NCBI RefSeq assembly: GCF_001661915.1
Contig: NZ_LYWY01000037.1
Location: forward strand, 186,001-250,000
From: Croceicoccus pelagius
Lineage (GTDB): Bacteria > Pseudomonadota > Alphaproteobacteria > Sphingomonadales > Sphingomonadaceae
Direction of reading: 5' to 3'
DNA length: 64,000 nucleotides
Below are positions 29,184-34,978 of the stretch, one piece after another; the first letter of the stretch is position 1; every line of letters starts with the position of its first letter. The notes beneath the pieces were generated by a model. It saw nothing but the letters and a program-made list of their open reading frames with translations. It was not told the DNA's origin and did not search any database. Made by a program: the position numbers and the translations under genes.

Positions 29184-29209
29184 GGGGAACTGCCTGCCGC
29201 CCCTGCCGG
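29184..29209 (+). promoter_or_regulatory. candidate EcfG (general stress sigma) promoter for the small GNAT gene
   Basis: ggaac at 29184-29188, a 17-nt spacer and ggtt at 29206-29209. The alphaproteobacterial EcfG consensus is GGAAC-N16/17-(C/G)GTT. Transcription would start around 29216, just before the ribosome binding site of the gene at 29232. The leader would be short but workable. It starts 7 bp past the yggS stop. Confidence 0.4.
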
Positions 29210-29231
29210 TTGAAGGGGCAAAGGAGTTTTC

Positions 29232-29528
29232 ATGAGCAATGTCACGATCACGCGTAACGATGGCGATAGCCGCGGCGCCTATCACGCAGCCGTCGATGGT
29301 CAGCAGACGCAGGCCGAACTGACCTATCGCAAGGACGATGGCGGCAAGGTCCTCGTCGCCGACCACACTTTCGTGCCGGGCAATCTTCGCGGCAAGGGGA
29401 TCGCGGGCAAGCTGGTCGACGCTCTCGTGTCCGACGCGCGCGAGGAAGGCATCAAGATAAGGCCGGTGTGCAGCTATGTCGTCGCGGCGTTCCGGCGCCA
29501 TCCCGAGTGGAACGACGTCGAGGCCTGA
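29232..29528 (+). CDS. small GNAT-like N-acetyltransferase (YjdJ type)
   Basis: A 98-residue protein with the compact N-acetyltransferase pattern: the central FVPGNLRGKGIAGKLVDALVSDARE carries the acetyl-CoA pyrophosphate loop (R-G-K-G-I-A), and KIRPVCSYVVAAFRRHPEW is the family C-terminus. It is similar in size and layout to YjdJ/NATD1-type proteins, whose substrates are unknown. A strong AAGGAG ribosome binding site precedes the ATG. It is 55 bp downstream of yggS and may have its own stress promoter. Confidence 0.85.
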   Translation: MSNVTITRNDGDSRGAYHAAVDGQQTQAELTYRKDDGGKVLVADHTFVPGNLRGKGIAGKLVDALVSDAREEGIKIRPVCSYVVAAFRRHPEWNDVEA

Positions 29529-29552
29529 GAGGCCTATAAAACGCCCAAACAA

Positions 29553-29565
29553 TTGACAATTGTCA
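29553..29565 (+). promoter_or_regulatory. TTGACA box within a 12-bp palindrome, possible promoter element
   Basis: A consensus -35 hexamer ttgaca (29553-29558) overlaps the palindrome tgacaattgtca (29554-29565) about 95 bp before the secreted duplicated-domain protein gene. No convincing -10 box is seen at 17 nt, so it could be an operator or a regulator-dependent promoter. Direct observation of sequence only. Confidence 0.3.
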
Positions 29566-29660
29566 TATTTGGCCCTGAAATCCGGCCTAAGCCTGCGGGC
29601 TACCGGGCCGGCGAATCGTGCCGGTCCGCCTTGAACTGTCCGGATGTGGGAGACGGGTAA

Positions 29661-30458
29661 ATGGCAATTGTACGTACTTCGGGGTCGATTCTGACCATGG
29701 TCGCGGTAATCGGCATGGCGGCAACGCCGGCCATGGCGCGCAAGGCAAGCACGCTGACCGACATCAACGGCATGCGCGCATCCAGCGCGGAAGGTGAACT
29801 GCAGGATCGCGGCTTCAAATATATCGACGGACACAAGGGCGGATATGGCTCGGCCTATTCGAACTGGTGGCACGCGGGCGACCGCGACTGCGTGACGGTC
29901 GAAGTGATGGACGGCAAGGTCATGACGATCAACGACGTTGACGCGCAGGACTGCGGCCACACCGAAAAGGGGCATTCCGGCGCGGGAACGGCGGTTGCCG
30001 CTGTTGCGGGCGCGGCACTGATCGGTGCGCTACTTTCGCACAAGTCGAAGCATCACGACGATGGTGAGCACTACGACGACCATTCGGCGGAACAGCAGTA
30101 TGAACGCGGCTATAACGACGGTGTGCACAACGTCGCTTATCACAACTACGACAAGACCGACGCCTACTCGTCAGGCTATTCGGCAGGTGTCGAGCAGCGC
30201 AGGCACAACACGAGCTACCACCACGGCAGTGGCGGCTATCGCGAAAAGGTGCAGTTCAGCGACCTTTCGGGTGCGCGCGCGGCAGGGGCGGACAGCACGC
30301 TGACGCAGCGCGGGTTCGTCAATGTCGATGGCTTCAAGTCGGGCAGCACGGCCTACACGATCTGGGCACGCCCGGCTTCACGCCAGTGCCTGCAGATGAC
30401 GGTGGCTGATGGCCGCGTCTACGACATCCGCGACATCGGCCAGCATCCCAAGTGCTGA
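29661..30458 (+). CDS. secreted protein with duplicated domain, unknown function
   Basis: A 265-residue exported protein: signal peptide 1-26 (ending ATPAMA), domain A at 33-98, a hydrophobic Gly/Ala segment 107-126, a His/Asp/Tyr-rich stretch 127-195, and domain B at 200-265. Domains A and B align: DINGMRASSAEGELQDRGF against DLSGARAAGADSTLTQRGF, and DCVTVEVMDGKVMTI against QCLQMTVADGRVYDI, each with paired cysteines. The linker contains two YxxGYxxG motifs (YERGYNDG and YSSGYSAG) and many histidines that could bind metal. The Gly/Ala segment could be a membrane or glycine-zipper segment. No known family recognised. A strong terminator follows. Confidence 0.8.
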   Translation: MAIVRTSGSILTMVAVIGMAATPAMARKASTLTDINGMRASSAEGELQDRGFKYIDGHKGGYGSAYSNWWHAGDRDCVTVEVMDGKVMTINDVDAQDCGHTEKGHSGAGTAVAAVAGAALIGALLSHKSKHHDDGEHYDDHSAEQQYERGYNDGVHNVAYHNYDKTDAYSSGYSAGVEQRRHNTSYHHGSGGYREKVQFSDLSGARAAGADSTLTQRGFVNVDGFKSGSTAYTIWARPASRQCLQMTVADGRVYDIRDIGQHPKC

Positions 30459-30518
30459 CTTGACGGGGCGGGCTTTCGGGCTCGCCCTCTCAAAACCAAT
30501 CGCGGCCCAAAACGAAGC

Positions 30519-30553
30519 GGGGCGAGGTGTTCGCTGCCACCTCGCCCCTTTTT
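30519..30553 (+). terminator. intrinsic terminator after the duplicated-domain protein gene
   Basis: An 11-bp stem (ggggcgaggtg at 30519-30529, cacctcgcccc at 30538-30548) with an 8-nt loop followed by five T on the plus strand. It ends the transcript of the gene at 29661-30458 and stands before the convergent Flp pilin gene. Confidence 0.85.
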
Positions 30554-30600
30554 CGTGCGCGGTGTTTGGGGACGCGCGCGAAAATGCTGTTCCGGCTAGA

Positions 30601-30984
30601 TTAGCCGCATTTCTTGGCCTTGGGATTGCACGACTGCCCGCCCGGATTTGTCGGTGGGTTCCCGCCCGTGTTCGTGCCGCCGCCGGTATCGGTGACGCCG
30701 CCGGTATCGGTGCCGCCGCCCGTGGTGGTGCTGCCGCCGGTCGTTGTGCCGCCACCTGTCGTGGTGCTGCCCGAATTGACCTTTCCCCCACCATTGTTCG
30801 AGGGCGATGCCGCGGCATAGGCGTTCGTCGCGTCGAGGTCGCTTTCCAGCGAGCTGCCCGATTGTCCCACGTTCGCGCCAAGAACCAGCGCGGCTGCGCC
30901 AAGTCCCGGGCCGACGACGGCCAGTATCAGCGCATATTCGGCCGCCGATGCACCGTTTTCGTCTTTCCAGAACCGCTTCAACAT
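30601..30984 (-). CDS. Flp/Fap-type pilin with Thr/Gly-rich repeat tail
   Basis: A 127-residue protein whose first 50 residues are a Flp-type IVb prepilin: short basic leader MLKRFWKDENG, a cleavage site before ASAAEYALIL with Glu at +5, and one hydrophobic helix. Ordinary Flp pilins end at about 55-65 residues. This one continues with about 65 residues of low-complexity repeats built from TTTGGG, TGGG and TDTGG units and ends in GQSCNPKAKKCG with two cysteines. No tad/cpa assembly genes are in this window. The start at 30984 was chosen from the prepilin leader; the upstream open frame has no support. Confidence 0.85.
   Translation of the reverse strand: MLKRFWKDENGASAAEYALILAVVGPGLGAAALVLGANVGQSGSSLESDLDATNAYAAASPSNNGGGKVNSGSTTTGGGTTTGGSTTTGGGTDTGGVTDTGGGTNTGGNPPTNPGGQSCNPKAKKCG
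30667..30773. repeat. short tandem repeats encoding the pilin Thr/Gly tail
   Basis: About 107 bp of imperfect repeats of the units ccgccggtatcggtg and ccgccggtcgttgtg lie within the pilin gene. Such arrays can change copy number by replication slippage while keeping frame, because the units are multiples of three. Seen directly. Confidence 0.7.
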
Positions 30985-31228
30985 CGTCCGTAATCCTTGA
31001 TGTACGAACGTCCCGCAGCGCAGATTGGGGGGAAGCACTGCGGAACGCCCGATATCCCTGAGATACGCGTGCCCGGACCGGGGAAGAAGATCGGTCATTT
31101 CCATGACAGAACTCTTCATCGACTTAACGGACACGCACGTGCGCGCCGTGAAGACTAGGGGTCAAAGGTTAAGAGGCCGCAAACCAAGCTTGCGGGCCGT
31201 TCCGGTAACGATTTCAGGGTGGGCGAAT

Positions 31229-31303
31229 GGTGCTGCTGGGGAGGATTGAACTCCCGACCTCACCCTTACCAAGGGTGCGCTCTACCACTGAGCTACAGCA
31301 GCA
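31229..31303 (-). tRNA. tRNA-Thr (anticodon GGT)
   Basis: A complete cloverleaf on the minus strand: acceptor stem gctgctg/cagcagc (5' end at 31303), D arm GCTCAGTGGTAGAGC, anticodon stem-loop CACCC-TTGGTAA-GGGTG with anticodon GGT, T arm with GTTCAATCC, discriminator A and an encoded CCA at 31231-31229. It reads ACC and ACU threonine codons. Confidence 0.97.
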
Positions 31304-31460
31304 AGACCATCGCAAGGCGATTCGCGGGGAAATGCCCGCCGGTCTGATGGGACCGCATCGCAGGGGCGCGCTATTGGCGGGGGCATGGCACGTTGTCAAG
31401 CGCAGCGTGAGCCTGACGCGGCGACTTGCGGATTGGAGGCAGCGGTGCCATCGCGTGGCG

Positions 31461-31613
31461 ATGAGCGAAAAGCAGGATAACTCCGGGGCAAGACCCGCAG
31501 AATCGCGTGAACAAAGGCTGGCGCGGCAGCTGCGCGAGAACCTGAGGCGGCGCAAGGCCCAGGCGCGCGCGATGAAGCCTGCCGACGAAAAAAGCCTGCG
31601 CCAGGACGACTGA
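31461..31613 (+). CDS. small basic conserved-type protein, 50 residues
   Basis: A 50-residue protein, highly charged: MSEKQDNSGARPAESREQRL at the start, then ARQLRENLRRRKAQARAM, probably one long helix. Short proteins of this pattern (REERLAAQLRANLRRRKAQAR type) are common in sphingomonads as uncharacterised genes. The ATG at 31461 follows a weak ribosome binding site. The frame extends upstream but would run through the tRNA gene. No function known. Confidence 0.6.
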   Translation: MSEKQDNSGARPAESREQRLARQLRENLRRRKAQARAMKPADEKSLRQDD

Positions 31614-31719
31614 AAAACGCGTCGCGCCCCGCTTTTGCACACCCCGTCGCGGAACGCTTTTGCGTCAAGGGCGAATCGGTTAATTCTGTGACAATCCGAT
31701 CCATGCTATACGCGGGAAC

Positions 31720-32757
31720 ATGATGGGACTGGCTACACGCAAACTTCGCCGCGCGGCGGTGGCGGCCTTTTCGGCCTCCGCGCTGCTTTTCTCTGCCAAT
31801 CCGGCTGCCGCAGACAATGCGCCTGCGCAGACGTTCGACCAGTTCATCAACGGTCCGAACGGAGCGGTGCTCGATGGACGAGAGGCTGATCCGGTCGGCA
31901 CCGGCCTTCGGCAGAACCTCTTCGCCGTCGCCCGCCCCGACAAGGGCCGCATCGGCGTTGCCGCCATGGACCTGTCGACGGGACAGACCGTCTCGATCCT
32001 CGGTGATCAGGCGTTCCCGATGGCCAGCACGTCGAAGATCGCGATCGCCGCGACTTTCCTCGCAGGCGTGGACGCGGGGCGCTACCGCCTCGACGACAAG
32101 TATCCGCTGATGATCCCGGTCGCTTCGCGTCCGTTCTCGACCAGCGTGGCACCGGTGAAGCCGGGCATGGAACTTACCGCTCGCAGCCTCATCGAACTGA
32201 TGATCACGCGCAGCGACAATACCGCGACCGACGCGATGCTGAAGGCCGTTGGCGGCCCGGCGGAAGTCACCAAGTGGATGCGCAGCAAGGGATTCGAACG
32301 GTTCCGCATCGATCGCGACATCGCGACGCTGGTGCGTGACGACGGCGAATTCGATCCGGCCACGGGTGCGGACCAGCGCGATTCAACTCCGCCGAACGAG
32401 ATGGTTCGCCTGATCGCGGGTCTTTACAAGGGCGAATGGCTTTCGGGTGAGAGCACCGACGTCGTGATCGGGGCAATGACCCGCACCGTCACCGGCAGTC
32501 GCCGCATCAAGGCCGGCCTGCCCAGCGGTGTCGACTTTGGCCACAAGACCGGCACGCTGAACAACACGGCAAGCGACGTCGGCTTTGTCGAAATGCCTGA
32601 TGGCCGCGTCGTCGTAATGGCAATCTACGTGACCGGCCAGGGCGGCCGCCCGCAGCGCGATGCGCGGATCGCGGAGATCACCCGCACGCTCTATGCAGGG
32701 TTTGCCAACCCGCGCTTTGCGACCAACGCGTCGAACGACAATTCGCGGGTGCGCTAA
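31720..32757 (+). CDS. class A beta-lactamase-like serine hydrolase
   Basis: A 345-residue exported protein (signal peptide to about residue 31, ending NPAAA) of the penicillin-binding/beta-lactamase fold. The motifs are STSK (Ser103 nucleophile, Lys106), SDN (165-167) and KTG (276-278), with the omega-loop pattern GADQRDSTPP at 216-225. Aligning RD-x-T-x-P without gaps to class A enzymes puts Asp208 at the position of the general base Glu166 and Asp212 at Asn170; a Glu is two residues away (Glu210). It is also longer than most class A enzymes, with about seven extra residues before the omega loop and extra N-terminal residues. Beta-lactam hydrolysis is therefore likely weak or altered; a peptidase role is possible. 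Confidence 0.85.
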   Translation: MMGLATRKLRRAAVAAFSASALLFSANPAAADNAPAQTFDQFINGPNGAVLDGREADPVGTGLRQNLFAVARPDKGRIGVAAMDLSTGQTVSILGDQAFPMASTSKIAIAATFLAGVDAGRYRLDDKYPLMIPVASRPFSTSVAPVKPGMELTARSLIELMITRSDNTATDAMLKAVGGPAEVTKWMRSKGFERFRIDRDIATLVRDDGEFDPATGADQRDSTPPNEMVRLIAGLYKGEWLSGESTDVVIGAMTRTVTGSRRIKAGLPSGVDFGHKTGTLNNTASDVGFVEMPDGRVVVMAIYVTGQGGRPQRDARIAEITRTLYAGFANPRFATNASNDNSRVR

Positions 32758-32760
32758 GAG

Positions 32761-32801
32761 TTATTCGAAGAAAGAGGCCCAGGTTACTCGAAGAAAGAGG
32801 C
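32761..32801. repeat. 23-bp-period tandem duplication of the acyl-CoA synthetase stop region
   Basis: ttattcgaagaaagaggc at 32761-32778 is repeated with one change at 32784-32801 (ttactcgaagaaagaggc), a period of 23 bp. The second copy contains the last codons and stop of the minus-strand synthetase gene; the first copy lies just past the stop. It looks like a recent slippage duplication in the 26-bp gap between two convergent genes. Confidence 0.7.
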
Positions 32802-34259
32802 GTAGCGTTCGCGCAGCGCCTTTTTCTGTATCTTGCCCATCGTGTTGCGCGGCATCTCGTCGATGACGATGACCGCCTTTGGCACCTTGAAGCCTGCAAG
32901 ATCGCGCTTCATCTCCTCGCGCACCGCGTCTGCGTCGATTGCGCCATTGGCGCGCAGCACCGCGACGACCGCTTCGCCGAAATCGGGATGCGGCACACCG
33001 ATGACTGCGGCTTCTGCCACGTCTTCGCGGTCGTCCAGCAACGCTTCGACCTCTGCCGGATAGACGTTCAGTCCGCCGGTTATGATGAGATCTTTCTCGC
33101 GTCCCACCAGTTGCACATAGCCGTCCGTATCGATCAGCCCCATGTCGCCGGTGATAAAGAACCAGTCTGCGCGGAATTCCGACGCGGTCTTTTCGGGCAT
33201 CTGCCAGTATCCGGCAAAGACGTTGGGGCCTTTGACCTCCACGATGCCGACTTCGCCCTGCGGCAGCGCCTGACCTTCGCCATCGGCAATGCGTAAGTCC
33301 ACGCCCGGCAGCGGCGGGCCGACAAATCCCGCCTTGCGCTCGCCATGATAGGGGTTGGAGCAGAGCATGCCCGTTTCGGTCATGCCGTAACGTTCCAGCA
33401 CGCGGTGCCCGCATCGCGCCTCGAAAGCGCGGTGGATGTCGGCTGACAGCGGGGCGGAGCCGGAGATGAAGAGCCGCATGTTCCGCGCGACCTGTGCGGT
33501 AAAGCCGTCTTCGGCCAGCAGGCGGATATAGAACGTGGGCACGCCCATCATGACCGTCGCATCGGGCATGGCGGCAAGTGCGGCCTTGGCGTCGAACTTC
33601 GGCTGGAAAATCACTGTCGCGCCTGAAAAAAGGGCGCAGTGCAGCGCCACGAACAGTCCGTGGACGTGGAAGATGGGCAGGGCGTGGATCAGCCGGTCGG
33701 CAGGCGTGAACTGCCAGAAATCGACCAGCGTCTCTCCGTTCGAGGCGAGATTGCGGTGCGTCAGCATCGCGCCCTTGGGCTTGCCCGTCGTGCCAGAGGT
33801 ATAGAGGATCGCCGCAACGTCGTCCCCTGCGCGCGGGACCGGTGGACTCGCGTCGGCGGGCAGATCCTCGAACAGGTCTTGCAGCGTCGTCACCGCCAGA
33901 TCGCTGCCGCCGATGCGGGCGAACAACTCGCGCGAGGTATCGCGGCAGACCGCGATTACCGGCGTCGCATCGCCGACGAAATAAGCGAGCTCGCTTTCGG
34001 TATAATCGTTGTTGAGCGGCAGGTAGATCGCGCCGCAACGCAAGGTGGCGAGGTAGAGCACCAAGGTTTCGACCGACTTGTCGGTCTGGACTAGCACGCG
34101 TTCGCCCACGCGCACGCCGCGCGCCTGCAGCCTGCTGGCAAGCCGCCCCGCGGCGCTTTCCAGCTGGGCGTAAGTCCAGTTCCGCGTAGCCGTCTCGATC
34201 GCGGTCCTGTCGCTGTGTTCGGCAAAGCTGCGGGCGAAACGGTTGTAAAGGCTGGCCAT
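32784..34259 (-). CDS. acyl-CoA synthetase, malonyl-CoA synthetase (MatB) type
   Basis: A 491-residue ANL-superfamily ligase forming an acyl-adenylate and then an acyl-CoA. Motifs: phosphate loop YTSGTTGKPKGAML (about 150-163), HALPIFHVHGLFVALHC, the ATP-binding RYGMTETGM, the hinge TGDMGLIDTDGYV and GREKDLIITGGLNVYPAEVE, and the catalytic Lys in NTMGKIQKK. The HVHGLF segment and short length fit malonyl-CoA synthetases, which use malonate, but other short-chain acids are possible. No malonyl-CoA decarboxylase gene is nearby. The start ATG 34259 fits the conserved N-terminus. The 3' end carries a small tandem duplication. Confidence 0.87.
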   Translation of the reverse strand: MASLYNRFARSFAEHSDRTAIETATRNWTYAQLESAAGRLASRLQARGVRVGERVLVQTDKSVETLVLYLATLRCGAIYLPLNNDYTESELAYFVGDATPVIAVCRDTSRELFARIGGSDLAVTTLQDLFEDLPADASPPVPRAGDDVAAILYTSGTTGKPKGAMLTHRNLASNGETLVDFWQFTPADRLIHALPIFHVHGLFVALHCALFSGATVIFQPKFDAKAALAAMPDATVMMGVPTFYIRLLAEDGFTAQVARNMRLFISGSAPLSADIHRAFEARCGHRVLERYGMTETGMLCSNPYHGERKAGFVGPPLPGVDLRIADGEGQALPQGEVGIVEVKGPNVFAGYWQMPEKTASEFRADWFFITGDMGLIDTDGYVQLVGREKDLIITGGLNVYPAEVEALLDDREDVAEAAVIGVPHPDFGEAVVAVLRANGAIDADAVREEMKRDLAGFKVPKAVIVIDEMPRNTMGKIQKKALRERYASFFE

Positions 34260-34372
34260 CGGCGGCGGTCTCCTCGCGTTGACTTACGCAGATGCCTGTC
34301 CGGCCACCGCTATTCAAGCTCGGGCTGGTCAGGTTCGGGAGGGGCCGTTTCCTTCACCCGAACCGCAGGCAA

Positions 34373-34410
34373 CAAAAAAGGCGCGGGAACCGAAGTTCCC
34401 ACGCCCTTTT
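34373..34410 (-). terminator. intrinsic terminator after the acidic lipoprotein gene
   Basis: On the minus strand, GGGCGTGGGAAC-TTCG-GTTCCCGCGCC forms a strong stem with a tetraloop and is followed by six T (34379-34374). It ends the transcript of the lipoprotein gene 34433-34684. Confidence 0.9.
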
Positions 34411-34432
34411 CGTAAAGCTTGAAAGCTTAGGC

Positions 34433-34684
34433 TCAGTCAGCCTGTGCTTCTGCTTCGGTTTCGCCCTGAACGTCGGCTTCGACTTCAGCAGCGGCTTCGT
34501 CAGCAGCAGCAGCAGCATCGTCAGCAGCTTCTTCAACTGCTTCGCCAGCTGCGTCCATGTTTTCTGCGGTGTCTTCAGCAGCCGCGTCGACGGTGGCTTC
34601 AGCCGATTCTTCGGTGCCTTCCGAGCAAGCCGAGAGCGAGAGAGCAGCGCCAGCAACGGCAGCGGCGAGAATGATCTTGCGCAT
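34433..34684 (-). CDS. small acidic Ala/Glu-rich lipoprotein
   Basis: An 83-residue lipoprotein: MRKIILAAAVAGAALSLSAC with Cys20 in the lipobox LSAC, then an acidic tail made of Ala, Glu and Asp with a helical pattern (AAAEDTAENMDAAGEAVEEA and similar). The ribosome binding site AAGGA is about 10 nt before the ATG, and a strong terminator sits 23 bp past the stop, so it is a single-gene unit. Very like 61258-61503 in layout. It may form a helical lipid-anchored spacer in the envelope; function unknown. Confidence 0.8.
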   Translation of the reverse strand: MRKIILAAAVAGAALSLSACSEGTEESAEATVDAAAEDTAENMDAAGEAVEEAADDAAAAADEAAAEVEADVQGETEAEAQAD

Positions 34685-34978
34685 GAATATGCATCCTTCT
34701 TTCGAATACTATGTGCCGAGACCCCTCAGACACATGCGATCCGATCCTCATGGACCGAACCATGGAGGCGTAAATAAACACTTCCGAATCTGGATGCAAG
34801 CGTTCTCGCACAAAACGCCACGTTCCGTATGACAGCGCATCTAGGCAATAATGCGGCGTATTGAGGCGGAATTGGGGCAATTGTCACTTTTTTGGACCCC
34901 GACCCGGCCCGATTTGCCGACATCTTTCGCCAAATCAGCGGCTGACCTTGCTGCGGCCCCCTGCTAATCCCCTTGGCC

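Noticed and set aside
30601..31134. A longer, 177-residue start for the pilin
   Set aside because: A prepilin needs its short basic leader next to the cleavage site; the extra 50 residues would destroy it.
31227..31613. A 128-residue protein overlapping tRNA-Thr on the plus strand
   Set aside because: Its first third is antisense to the tRNA; only the last 50 residues from ATG 31461 look protein-like.
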